Source of the DNA: Acidobacteriota bacterium | GTDB taxonomy: Bacteria > Acidobacteriota > UBA6911 > JACQSX01 | Assembly: GCA_016211105.1 (NCBI GenBank) | Contig: JACQSX010000023.1 | Coordinates: forward strand, 91,102-155,101 | Length of the DNA stretch: 64,000 nucleotides | Direction: 5' to 3' | Shown here: positions 18,802 through 27,827 of the stretch, in pieces | Position numbering within the stretch: the stretch's first letter is position 1 | Layout: each line of letters opens with the position of its first letter | The notes under the pieces: generated by a model | What the model was told of the DNA's origin: nothing | What the model saw: the letters and a program-made list of their open reading frames with translations, nothing else | The model's database searches: none | Position numbers and translations under genes: made by a program

Positions 18802-19758
18802 TCACGTTCCCTCTTCCTGCAAACGATGTCCCGTGTACTTTAAAAACACGTCGTCCAACCGGGGTCTGGAGAAAGTCAGTTTTCGAATGGGGACGTAGAA
18901 ATTCCCAGCCGCCCGCATAATTTGCGGTAGTACGGTTTCATCATATTGGAGAAAGATATTCAGCGAGTTTTCGCGTGCCAATACCTTTGTAACAAATGCA
19001 AGTTTTTTCAACTCGTCCTCAAAACCGTTCCGAGAAGGCCCAACGCTGTTTTCCAGCTCCAGGGTTACGACATCCCCTCCCACTTGCGCCAAAAGCCTTT
19101 CCAACGTATCGATCACGGCCACTTTGCCATGATCAATGATTGCGATCCGGACAGCAAGCTTTTCCGCTTCATCCATGTAATTTGTGCACAGCAATATCGT
19201 AATCCCTTCCTGGTACAATCGCCGAATGTACTCCCAGACCTTTAAACGCGTAGATACATCCAACCCGAGGGAGGGCTCATCCAGGAACAGGACCTGTGGC
19301 CGGTGGATCAAACCACTGGCGATGTCCAGCTTTTTCTTCATCCCGCCAGAATATTGCTTCGTGATTTTATCCAGCGCGTCCTCCAGTTCCAGCAAAGCGC
19401 TCAATTCGCGGATACGCTGCTGGATGGCCGTGTAATCCATGTGATATAAGTTTCCCTGTAGCCAAAGATTCTCTCGGCCGGTCAGGTAGTTGTCACACAT
19501 CTGTTCCTGAGGCACGTACCCGATGCTGCGGCGCACCGCAAATGGGTTGTTTTGCACATTGTATCCTGCGACAAAGGCGGACCCGGAGGTGGGAGCTAGG
19601 AGTGTGGCCAGGATCCTCACGGTGGTGGACTTTCCCGCTCCGTTAGGACCGAGGAGACCAAAGATCTCTCCCTGCGGAACGGCAAAGGAAATGTTGTCCA
19701 GCGCAAGAAAGTCTTTGTAATTCTTGGCCAGCTTTTCAACTACAACTGCCGGTTGCAT
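18802..19758 (-). CDS. ABC transporter ATP-binding protein, DrrA-like
   Basis: The start at 19758 (MQPAVVVEKLAKNYKDF) fits the usual beginning of the domain. The frame stays open for 43 more codons upstream to 19887, but that extension is unlike the family and overlaps the divergent promoter region. Neither start has a good ribosome-binding site. Walker A GPNGAGKST, signature YSGGMKKKLDIA, Walker B VLFLDEPSLGLD and a C-terminal DUF4162-like domain are present, as in daunorubicin-type exporters. It energises the permease encoded just downstream. Confidence 0.9.
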   Translation of the reverse strand: MQPAVVVEKLAKNYKDFLALDNISFAVPQGEIFGLLGPNGAGKSTTVRILATLLAPTSGSAFVAGYNVQNNPFAVRRSIGYVPQEQMCDNYLTGRENLWLQGNLYHMDYTAIQQRIRELSALLELEDALDKITKQYSGGMKKKLDIASGLIHRPQVLFLDEPSLGLDVSTRLKVWEYIRRLYQEGITILLCTNYMDEAEKLAVRIAIIDHGKVAVIDTLERLLAQVGGDVVTLELENSVGPSRNGFEDELKKLAFVTKVLARENSLNIFLQYDETVLPQIMRAAGNFYVPIRKLTFSRPRLDDVFLKYTGHRLQEEGT

Positions 19759-19967
19759 GGAGAAATGGCGGACCGAGGGAGGAATGTTAAGTTTGACCAG
19801 AAGCGCATACGGACACATTCTAGCATGCTGGCAACCCACTCGGTTCAGATGGAAACTTTGTCGCTCCTTTCGTATAATTGGAAACACGAGGTTTTTCTGG
19901 CTGGGAGTATCGAAACTGAGTTCATTCTTTCCCCCTTTTCTACCTCTGCAGCTACCCGTATGAATTT

Positions 19968-22247
19968 ATGAAGCAGGTGTTTGAGTTTTTGCTGAAATTC
20001 AAGCCGGTCGTTTTTGAACAGGGGAGGCTGGAATTTCAAAACACGAACTTTTTCTTCTTTGCCATTGCGCTGGCGGCGGTTACCTTTCTTGCGCTGCTTC
20101 ATTTCCATATTGCCGGCAGGAAATTGCCTAGCTCCCGCGTGCCTGATCGGCGGCGGCTCCTGTTTGCCTTACGCCTTGGGGCGCTGTTTCTAATTCTGCT
20201 GATGCTGGCTGCCCCGTCGATCGTTGTTTCCGAAATAAATCCACGCGAGAACAGGCTGGCAATCCTGGTGGACCATTCCCGAAGTATGCAAATTCAGGAC
20301 GATCCGAATAAAAGCAGGGTGGCACAGGTTCGCAGACTATTGCAGCCGCAAGGAGCCTTTGTCCGCCGAGCCGGGGAGAAATTTCAAACCAGTTTTTATC
20401 GCTTCGCCGACCAGGCAGCGACTCAAGATCTGCCGGAAATTTTAGGCAGCCCAACCGATGGCAAAAGCACCAACCTAGAGTCAGCCTTGGAACGGGTGAT
20501 ACAGGAGATGGCACATCTGACGCTGGCTGGCATCGTCATCATTTCCGACGGCGCGGACAATGCGTCGCGGCACCTGAATGCTTTGGTGCAGAAATTGCGA
20601 GCTCAGAAAATCCCGATTCATACCGTCGGCGTCGGCAAAGAAAGACTGGACAATGACATTGAACTGCTCCATGCCAGCATACCACGACGTCTGGTTCCCG
20701 AGTCTGTCTCCACTGCTCTGTTATCATTGCACAATCGTGGTTTCGGGGGACGGAAGGTGAGAGTCGAAGTCCGCGACGGCGAGGCGCTGATTCAATCTCG
20801 CGAAATCACCCTGCAATTTGAGAATGGGGTACAGACGGTGGAGCTTCCGTTTTCGGTTTCTAGCACGGGGGTTAAAAACCTGAAGTTTTCAGTGGAAGCC
20901 CCACCGCAAGATTTACTCCCTCAGAATAACTGGACTCGAACGGTCCTGGAAGTGCGTGATTTCCAGCCGAAGATTCTCTATGTGGAGGGAGAACCGCGCT
21001 GGGAGTACAAATTCTTGCGGCGAGCGCTGGCCGACGATCGCTTCCTGCTCATGGAGACGTTGTTGCGCACCGCCAACAAAAAGTTTTATCGCCAGGGGAT
21101 CGAAAGCGAAGATACGTTGGCTGCCGGATTTCCTTCCCAGGTAGAGGAATTATTTCAATATCAGGGCCTCATTCTAGGCACGGTGGAGTCCTCATTTTTC
21201 ACCTATCACCAATTGGAGATGATCCGGGATTTTGTGGGCAAGCGAGGCGGAGGCTTCCTGATGGCTGGAGGAAAACGATCCTTTGGAGAAGGGAAATACC
21301 AGAATACCCCGATCGAGGAGATCCTGCCGATCCGGTTACTCGCCATCGGTACGGGAGATTATCGGGAGTCTCCGGTCCGCCCTGAATTGACGCTCCACGC
21401 CAGATCGCAGTCGATTCTGAACCTGGCAATCACCGAGACCGACAACGCGCGGCGATGGAAACTGATCCCGCCGTTGGAAGATTTTCACGCGCTCGCTGAA
21501 ATAAAACCCGCCGCAATGGCCCTGGCCAATGCAGGCAACTCGGCCGACGCTTCGGTCTTGGTAGCTACGCAGCGCTACGGCCGGGGTCAAGCTCTCATCT
21601 TTGCCAGCGGAAGCTCCTGGTTATGGCGGATGAGCATGGACGCTCGTGACACGTCGCATCAGACTTTCTGGCGCCAACTGTTGCGTTGGATGGTGCATGA
21701 CGTGCCGGGGCCAATCTCCATCAGTTACGACAAAGCCCAATACGTGACCGGTGAGTCCGCCGTGGTGCGGGCTGAGGTCTTTAACAGAAGTTATGAGAAA
21801 GCCTCCCAAACAAGCCCCTTACTCAAGGTCACCGACCCACAAGGTCAGACTCATACTTACCCAATGGAGTGGTCGGCGCGCGAAGGGGGAGTTTACTCCA
21901 GCCAGGCGCCGGTTGATGCGGAAGGAGTTTACCGAGCCGAGGTTGAGACAACGATCGATGGCCAGGTGATCCGAGAGCAAAGCCATTTCCAGACAGCGGA
22001 GAGCAATCTGGAATTTCAAGACGCCGGGCAGCATACGGAGCTGCTGAAAAGTTTATCGGACCAAACTGGTGGCCGCTACTATCCAATCGAGAAAGCTGGG
22101 GATTTGCCTGATGAAATCATCTACCAATCAGGAAAATCGTCGCACCTGCAGGTGAAAGATTTGTGGGATGCGCCGATCTTCTACTTTCTGATTCTCACCC
22201 TGCTGGCCGCGGAGTGGAGTTTAAGGAGACGCTGGGGCTATGCGTGA
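19968..22247 (+). CDS. Membrane protein with von Willebrand A domain and class I glutamine-amidotransferase-like domain
   Basis: This 759-residue protein has two N-terminal membrane helices (about 29-49 and 67-87). A VWA domain follows whose metal-adhesion motif DxSxS is intact (D102, S104, S106), with further ISDGADN near residue 194. Next come an Ig-like region and a domain resembling the amidotransferase-like fold of VWA proteins (KILYVEGEPRWEYKFL, GGGFLMAGGKRSF). A final membrane helix lies near the C-terminus. The architecture is common in MoxR/DUF58/BatA loci. The stop overlaps the next gene's start (ATG at 22240), so they are coupled. It probably presents a metal-dependent binding domain in the periplasm. 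Confidence 0.82.
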   Translation: MKQVFEFLLKFKPVVFEQGRLEFQNTNFFFFAIALAAVTFLALLHFHIAGRKLPSSRVPDRRRLLFALRLGALFLILLMLAAPSIVVSEINPRENRLAILVDHSRSMQIQDDPNKSRVAQVRRLLQPQGAFVRRAGEKFQTSFYRFADQAATQDLPEILGSPTDGKSTNLESALERVIQEMAHLTLAGIVIISDGADNASRHLNALVQKLRAQKIPIHTVGVGKERLDNDIELLHASIPRRLVPESVSTALLSLHNRGFGGRKVRVEVRDGEALIQSREITLQFENGVQTVELPFSVSSTGVKNLKFSVEAPPQDLLPQNNWTRTVLEVRDFQPKILYVEGEPRWEYKFLRRALADDRFLLMETLLRTANKKFYRQGIESEDTLAAGFPSQVEELFQYQGLILGTVESSFFTYHQLEMIRDFVGKRGGGFLMAGGKRSFGEGKYQNTPIEEILPIRLLAIGTGDYRESPVRPELTLHARSQSILNLAITETDNARRWKLIPPLEDFHALAEIKPAAMALANAGNSADASVLVATQRYGRGQALIFASGSSWLWRMSMDARDTSHQTFWRQLLRWMVHDVPGPISISYDKAQYVTGESAVVRAEVFNRSYEKASQTSPLLKVTDPQGQTHTYPMEWSAREGGVYSSQAPVDAEGVYRAEVETTIDGQVIREQSHFQTAESNLEFQDAGQHTELLKSLSDQTGGRYYPIEKAGDLPDEIIYQSGKSSHLQVKDLWDAPIFYFLILTLLAAEWSLRRRWGYA

Positions 22248-23250
22248 TCCGAAGGTGAACGAGCACCGCACGCGCGCAGGCTCGGAGCATGAACTTGGCC
22301 CCCACCTGAAGACACTTTTTCGTCTCGGACTGCTGGCACTGTCGTTCTGCGTGTCCCTTCTGCCGGTGAAAGCGGATGCCGAGACCCACGTGCTGATGAT
22401 TCGCGGTTCAGGGGGAGAACCGGCCTACGACCAGTTGTTTTCCAAGTGGGTAAGTCAACTAAGCGAGCAGTTAAGACCCATTGCGGACAGCATCGTTACA
22501 CTGTCGCCTGACCTGGAGATAGCATCGACCCGGGAAAGTATTCTAGCTGCGTTCACAAAATATGAGGCGCTTGGCGGTAAGGATATATTCTTTTTATTGC
22601 TGATCGGCCATGGGAGTTATGACCAGAGCCGGTACCGATTTAACATTCCCGGACCGGATATCACCGCTGGGGAACTGAGTGCCGCCCTGGCAAAAATTCC
22701 TGCCCAAGTGGTGGTTGTGAACGGAACGTCCTGCAGTGGCGCTTCGTTGCCCCTCCTGAGTGGCAAGAACCGAGTGGTGATTACTGCCACTCGCAGCGGC
22801 AGGGAGAGCAATCCGCCGCGTTTTCTCGAGTTTCTCATCGACGGCCTGGACGGCCGCGCCGATACGGATAAGAATGGATCGGTTTCGCTCCTGGAACTAT
22901 TCCAGCACGCTCGCAGGAAAACCGCCCAATGGTATCAGTCTCAGAATCGGCTCGCCTCGGAACATGCTCTATTGGATGACACAGGAATTGGCAAAGGAAA
23001 CGAGGATCCAGCTCCTGGTTCTGCGGATGGCGCTTTCGCTGCATCACTGATCATCGTGCGTTCTGAAAGCCATTTTGCGACCACTTCAAAAGAGTTATTG
23101 GAGAGGAAGCAAGAACTGGAGGCAGCCATTGAAAAACTACGATTTCAAAAATCCACGTTGGGCGAGGACGATTACCAGCGGCAATTGGAAGCACTGGTGT
23201 TAGAGCTGGCGCGGATCAATAAGCAGATCGCAGAAGAGTCGCCTAGATAA
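22240..23250 (+). CDS. Caspase/legumain-like (peptidase C13-type) exported protein with EF-hand loop
   Basis: This 336-residue protein has an internal signal or anchor segment at about residues 26-45. The core resembles the caspase-hemoglobinase fold: a strand ending LLIGHGSYD supplies His124, and VVVNGTSCSGASL supplies Cys165, the expected dyad spacing for C13/legumain-like peptidases. A canonical EF-hand loop, DTDKNGSVSLLE, occupies residues 208-219, a feature often found in bacterial C13-like proteins. The C-terminal 60 residues form a coiled coil. It overlaps the upstream VWA gene by eight bases and precedes a TPR metallopeptidase, so it is part of the same operon. Catalysis is inferred, not shown. 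Confidence 0.7.
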   Translation: MRDPKVNEHRTRAGSEHELGPHLKTLFRLGLLALSFCVSLLPVKADAETHVLMIRGSGGEPAYDQLFSKWVSQLSEQLRPIADSIVTLSPDLEIASTRESILAAFTKYEALGGKDIFFLLLIGHGSYDQSRYRFNIPGPDITAGELSAALAKIPAQVVVVNGTSCSGASLPLLSGKNRVVITATRSGRESNPPRFLEFLIDGLDGRADTDKNGSVSLLELFQHARRKTAQWYQSQNRLASEHALLDDTGIGKGNEDPAPGSADGAFAASLIIVRSESHFATTSKELLERKQELEAAIEKLRFQKSTLGEDDYQRQLEALVLELARINKQIAEESPR

Positions 23251-23276
23251 GGGAAAAGAAAGGGAACCGCAGAAAA

Positions 23277-25766
23277 ATGAGGCACAGGGTCAGGATCATC
23301 AGTTGCCTGCTTTTGGCCACTGGTTGCAGCGGCTTGGCGCAGTCGCTGTCCAACGGGATGAAGGCATGGGACCGAGGGGATTATCAAACCGCGGAGAGCG
23401 CCTTGGCGCAACTGTCTCGTCGAGATCCTGCGGCGCGATTGGCCTATGCGCGTGTATTGCGAGAGATCGGGAAGTACAGCGAAGCGGAGGCCGTGGCCCG
23501 TGTCAGCGGGAACGATCCACGCATGGTGGTGGAACTGAGCCACGCACTACGCCTGCAAGGAAAGTACGAGGAGGCGGAGTCAGTGGTAACCGCCTCCTTG
23601 TTGCCCACGGGGCGGCTTGCTTACGCCGAACTGTTACGGAGGCGCGGACAGATAGCCAAAGCGCGAGAAGTGTATCAGGCCGTCGTCCAGGGGTCTCATA
23701 AAGACTGGGAAAGCGCACTGGCCGCCGCTCAGTCTTTACAGAGATTAGAAGATTTCCACCGCGCCAACTCGGCCTTCCAGGATCTGTTGGACCAATATCC
23801 CGATAGCATCGAAATCCGGCTGGCTTGGGCGGATCTGTTTCTGGAAAAGTACAACGCGGCTGAAGCCATGGGACTCTACGAAGAAGTATTGAAAAAGAAT
23901 TCTCGCCACCCTTTAGCGCTGGTAGGCATGGCGCGGTGCATCTCCGACAGCGCAGATCCCCGGGGCCGTGAAGTGCTGGAACGGGCGCTCGAAACCAATC
24001 AGAAATTCCCTGCCGTATTCCAGATTCTCGCTCGTCACCTCATCGAAGAAGAGCAGTATGAGGCCGCGGCCAAAGAACTCGATGCCGCCGAGAAGATCGA
24101 TCCACGAAACTTGGAGACCTGGTCGCTCCGCGCTGCGATCGCTTACTTCAGTCGCCGCGATTTTAAGACATTCTTCGACCAGATTGCCTCCGTTAACAGC
24201 CATTATGGAGAAGCCTGGCTCCAACTGGGAGAGTTGTGCGCGTCGCAACGGCGTTTCGAGGAGGCGATTGGGTTTTTTAACAAGGCGATTGGATTGTATC
24301 CCGGGCTTTGGCGGGCGCATGCCGCCCTAGGAATTAACTTGCTGCGTCTGGGAGCCTACCAGGAGGGAAAGGAAGCCTTGGAGCGCTCTTACCGCGGTGA
24401 TCCTTTTCACGTTTGGACGGTCAACACGCTGCGGCTGCTGGATAGCTTCAAGTATTATCAAGATAGCCAGACGGCGCATTTCCGCGTCCGCATCCAAAAA
24501 AAGGAGGAAGTGCTTCGAGATCTGGCAGAAGATCTACTGGAGAGAAGCTATCAAGCCCTGACGGAGCGCTATCACTTTTCGCCGCCGTTTATCACCAACG
24601 TAGAATTCTATCCCAATCATGAAGATTTCGCCGTGCGCACCCTCGGCGTCCCGGGGCTGGGGGCTTTGGGGGCAACTTTCGGCAAAGTCGTGGCTCTGGA
24701 CTCTCCCCTGGCGCGGAAGAAGGGAGAGTATAACTGGGCCAGCACACTGTGGCACGAAGTGGCTCATATTTTTGCGCTCAGCCTCTCCGATATGAAAGTG
24801 CCGCGCTGGTTGACCGAAGGGCTTTCAACCTACGAAGAGCAACTGGCACGACCCGGGTGGGGAAGAAAGATGGATCCAGTTTTTGTCGCAGCAGCGAATA
24901 AGGGACAGTTGCTTCCCTTGAAGGAACTGAGCACCGGCTTTCTCCGTCCCAAGTACCCGGAACAGATTCTCGTGAGCTACACTCACGGTTCGCTGGTTTG
25001 CCGTTACTTGGCTGAGCAGTACGGCTGGGAGAAGTTGCGAGAGTTGTTGCGGGCATTTCGGGACAAGAACGAGGTGGAGGCTTTTCAATCCATTTACGGA
25101 AAGTCGTTGGAGCAATTGGACATGGAATTTCAGGCGTACCTGAAGCCGCGTCTGGCTCAGGTAGCGGCGCAGTTGGATATAAGCTCTACGACCGAGTACA
25201 TGAAGCGGGTGCGAGAGGCCGAGGGCTACTTCAAGAGTGGCGAGTGGGCGAAAGCCGCCGAATCATACCGGCAAGCCGCCAGCGTGGAGCCAGAGCCGCG
25301 TTATCCGGTGAATGTATTTCTGAGACTGGGTGAGGCGGAGGAAAATCTGGGGAACGCGGAGGCTGCTGCGGAGGCTTTTCTCCAGGCGGGCCAACTTTCT
25401 GAGACGGGCGAGGAAGCCTATCGGCGTGCCTTTGACTTGGCGATGAAACGGAATCGGCAGGACGTGGCCGCCGCCGCTTACGAAAACCTTGTATTTCTCT
25501 ATCCTGCCGACGCTGACTTGCATCTGGCTATGGGTGAGGCATGGCTGCGATGGAATCGGCCGGAACAAGCAGTTGCTCCGTTGAAGCGCGTGACTGAAAT
25601 CCCGAACGGTGACACGGCTCAAGCTTATTACCTTCTGGGGCGCGCGTATTGGAATGCGGGAAAGCTCGATCTGGCGCGCAAGGCGGTGCTGGCAGCCCTA
25701 GATATCGCCCCCGCTTTCGAGAAGGCGCAACAACTGTTGTTGCAAATTACGGAGAGCCGGAAGTGA
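23277..25766 (+). CDS. TPR-repeat protein with gluzincin (peptidase MA-like) domain
   Basis: This 829-residue exported protein begins with a signal sequence containing LLLATGC, a possible but atypical lipobox. Residues about 25-400 are tetratricopeptide repeats. A metallopeptidase domain follows with the zinc motif HEVAH at 493-497 and the downstream gluzincin signature RWLTEGLSTYEE. More TPRs occupy about 640-829. This TPR / peptidase MA / TPR architecture is frequent in Acidobacteria. It lies 26 bp after the C13-like gene. It is probably a periplasmic or surface-associated protease scaffold within the VWA/MoxR locus. Confidence 0.85.
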   Translation: MRHRVRIISCLLLATGCSGLAQSLSNGMKAWDRGDYQTAESALAQLSRRDPAARLAYARVLREIGKYSEAEAVARVSGNDPRMVVELSHALRLQGKYEEAESVVTASLLPTGRLAYAELLRRRGQIAKAREVYQAVVQGSHKDWESALAAAQSLQRLEDFHRANSAFQDLLDQYPDSIEIRLAWADLFLEKYNAAEAMGLYEEVLKKNSRHPLALVGMARCISDSADPRGREVLERALETNQKFPAVFQILARHLIEEEQYEAAAKELDAAEKIDPRNLETWSLRAAIAYFSRRDFKTFFDQIASVNSHYGEAWLQLGELCASQRRFEEAIGFFNKAIGLYPGLWRAHAALGINLLRLGAYQEGKEALERSYRGDPFHVWTVNTLRLLDSFKYYQDSQTAHFRVRIQKKEEVLRDLAEDLLERSYQALTERYHFSPPFITNVEFYPNHEDFAVRTLGVPGLGALGATFGKVVALDSPLARKKGEYNWASTLWHEVAHIFALSLSDMKVPRWLTEGLSTYEEQLARPGWGRKMDPVFVAAANKGQLLPLKELSTGFLRPKYPEQILVSYTHGSLVCRYLAEQYGWEKLRELLRAFRDKNEVEAFQSIYGKSLEQLDMEFQAYLKPRLAQVAAQLDISSTTEYMKRVREAEGYFKSGEWAKAAESYRQAASVEPEPRYPVNVFLRLGEAEENLGNAEAAAEAFLQAGQLSETGEEAYRRAFDLAMKRNRQDVAAAAYENLVFLYPADADLHLAMGEAWLRWNRPEQAVAPLKRVTEIPNGDTAQAYYLLGRAYWNAGKLDLARKAVLAALDIAPAFEKAQQLLLQITESRK

Positions 25767-25921
25767 TCGTGTGGGTGTGGAGTGTGGAGCGCAGAATGAA
25801 ATTTTCGGAGCAGGCACTTGGCTGGCAGATCCATGGTTTTAAGGTTGAAGACTTCGAAAATTGAATTGCGGCATCCTATTCGGATTGGAATCGATACAGG
25901 CCGAGGAGCAATCGGATAGAA

Positions 25922-26698
25922 ATGAAGTCAAATCATCATTCCGCTCTCTGTGCTTCCCATGCTGCATTCCGCAAATTGTGCCTTGCAGTTTCGGTGGTGT
26001 TGCTGGTGGTATTTTTTCCGCATCAGCGCGGCAAGGCCGACCTCCAAAATAAGTTTCATGTCGGCGAGTTCCATTTCGCTCGCATCGTGTTCCACACCCT
26101 AGACGATTCCCGCAACTTCCAGGATATGCCCCCGTGGGCGCACGATTATCCTCGAGCCGACCGACATCTTTTGAAGATCCTCGCTGAGGTCACCCATCTC
26201 CGAAGCTCCGGCGAGGGCTATCAGCTTGTCACTCTGGAAGACGACCAGATCTTCAAGTACCCGTGGGCCTATGTGTGCGAAGTCGGTTACATGAACCTTA
26301 CCGACAAGGAGGCGGCCACTTTGCGCGCTTATCTGGATCGCGGAGGCTTTGTGGTAGTGGATGATTTTCGAGGCGCCCAAGAATGGAATAACTTCACCAC
26401 GCAGATGCGCAAAGTTTATCCCGATCGAGGTTTTGAGCAACTGCAACTGAACCATCCCATCTTTCAGTGCTTCTATAACATTAAGACATTGGAGATGGTT
26501 CCTCCATATGCTCAGTACCTAGAACCCGCATTTTATGGTATGAGCGATGAAAAGGGTCGCCTGCAGATGATCGTAAATTTTAACAATGATATTGGCGAAT
26601 ATTGGGAATGGTCCGACGAAGGCTGGATGCCCATTTCGCTTTCCAATGAGGCGTACAAATATGGAGTCAACTACGTGATTTATGCGCTGACTCACTAA
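25922..26698 (+). CDS. DUF4159 domain exported protein
   Basis: This 258-residue protein has an N-terminal hydrophobic signal (CLAVSVVLLVVFF). The DUF4159 hallmarks are visible: FHFARIVFHTLDD, DYPRADRHLLKIL, a central strand LRAYLDRGGFVVVDDF and the C-terminal YKYGVNYVIYALTH. DUF4159 has a glutamine-amidotransferase-like fold without known catalysis. It sits 12 bp upstream of moxR, the standard arrangement in which DUF4159, MoxR, DUF58 and BatA genes are clustered. Specific function unknown. Confidence 0.88.
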   Translation: MKSNHHSALCASHAAFRKLCLAVSVVLLVVFFPHQRGKADLQNKFHVGEFHFARIVFHTLDDSRNFQDMPPWAHDYPRADRHLLKILAEVTHLRSSGEGYQLVTLEDDQIFKYPWAYVCEVGYMNLTDKEAATLRAYLDRGGFVVVDDFRGAQEWNNFTTQMRKVYPDRGFEQLQLNHPIFQCFYNIKTLEMVPPYAQYLEPAFYGMSDEKGRLQMIVNFNNDIGEYWEWSDEGWMPISLSNEAYKYGVNYVIYALTH

Positions 26699-26710
26699 GG
26701 AGTAAGGTAG

Positions 26711-27718
26711 ATGGACCAAAGAGAGACAGCTCAACTTGTAGAACAGACACACCAGACTTGCAAGCGCGTGCAACTTGAAGTGGCCAAGATTATTGTGGGC
26801 CAGGACGACGTGGTGGAAAAGGTGCTGATTACGTTGCTGGCGGGGGGCCATTCGATCATTACCGGCTTGCCGGGTCTGGCAAAGACTTTGCTAATCCAAA
26901 CTCTGGCGCAAACGATCGGCCTAAAGTTCCACCGCATCCAGTTCACCCCAGACTTGATGCCAGCCGATATTACGGGGACCGATATCCTGGAGGAAGATCA
27001 TCAAACCGGCCAGCGCCGGATGCGCTTCGTGTCAGGCCCCGTTTTTGCAAATTTGTTGCTCGCAGACGAAATCAACCGCACTCCCCCAAAAACACAAGCG
27101 GCTTTACTGGAAGCGATGCAGGAAAGGCATGTCACTGTCCGGGGACAGACTTACCCATTGGAACCGCCGTTTTTTGTGCTTGCTACGCAGAACCCAATCG
27201 AACTGGAGGGCACCTACCCACTGCCGGAAGCGCAACTGGACCGGTTTATGTTTAACATCTTGATCGGTTACCCTTCCGAATCGGAGGAGATCGACGTCGT
27301 GAAGAACACCACTGCTCTGCCACAAGATGCTCCTCAGCAGATTTTGACTCGAGAGGAGCTTTTGCGTATTCAAGAACTCGTCCGGCTGGTTCCCGTGGCG
27401 GATGACGTAGTCTCATACGCGGTTCAACTTGTTCGGAAGACACGGCCGGATCCAAGCGCTCCTGAGTTCGTGAACCGCTGGGTCAACTACGGCGCTAGTC
27501 CCCGTGCTGCACAATTCTTGATCTTGGGAGGGAAGGCGCGAGCTTTGTTGCGCGGCCGTTACAATGTGGCGATCGAGGATGTCCGCGTGCTCGCCGCGTC
27601 CGTGATGCGGCATCGGATTCTTTTGAATTTCCACGCGGAATCCGAGCAGATCTCCACGGACCAAGTGGTGGAAAAGCTGTTGCAAAACGTTCGAGAGATG
27701 AAGTCGGGGCTGGCGTGA
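26711..27718 (+). CDS. moxR: MoxR-family AAA+ ATPase
   Basis: This 335-residue AAA+ chaperone has Walker A GLPGLAKT at residues 52-59, Walker B LLLADEINR with D119/E120, and sensor 1 in FVLATQNPIE. The AAA-lid region follows with NYGASPRAAQFLILGGKARAL. MoxR proteins act with VWA-domain partners to insert cofactors or remodel envelope complexes; the partners here are the DUF58 and VWA proteins encoded around it. It is followed immediately by an inverted pair of heptad repeat arrays before the DUF58 gene. Confidence 0.95.
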   Translation: MDQRETAQLVEQTHQTCKRVQLEVAKIIVGQDDVVEKVLITLLAGGHSIITGLPGLAKTLLIQTLAQTIGLKFHRIQFTPDLMPADITGTDILEEDHQTGQRRMRFVSGPVFANLLLADEINRTPPKTQAALLEAMQERHVTVRGQTYPLEPPFFVLATQNPIELEGTYPLPEAQLDRFMFNILIGYPSESEEIDVVKNTTALPQDAPQQILTREELLRIQELVRLVPVADDVVSYAVQLVRKTRPDPSAPEFVNRWVNYGASPRAAQFLILGGKARALLRGRYNVAIEDVRVLAASVMRHRILLNFHAESEQISTDQVVEKLLQNVREMKSGLA

Positions 27719-27719
27719 G

Positions 27720-27754
27720 GATTGGGGGGTTCAGATTGCGGATTTCGGATGGGC
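27720..27754. repeat. 7-nt periodic repeat array directly after moxR stop codon
   Basis: Five heptads read GATTGGG, GGGTTCA, GATTGCG, GATTTCG, GATGGGC, starting two bases after the moxR stop. Their consensus is the reverse complement of that of the array at 27844-27892, so the two form an inverted arrangement flanking about 90 bp of otherwise unremarkable sequence. Confidence 0.6.
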
Positions 27755-27827
27755 AAAGTGAAAGGGTGGATAAAGGTTCGCGAGGCGATTTGGATGACAG
27801 CTCCGATAGGTACAAGATGGGTAAAAG

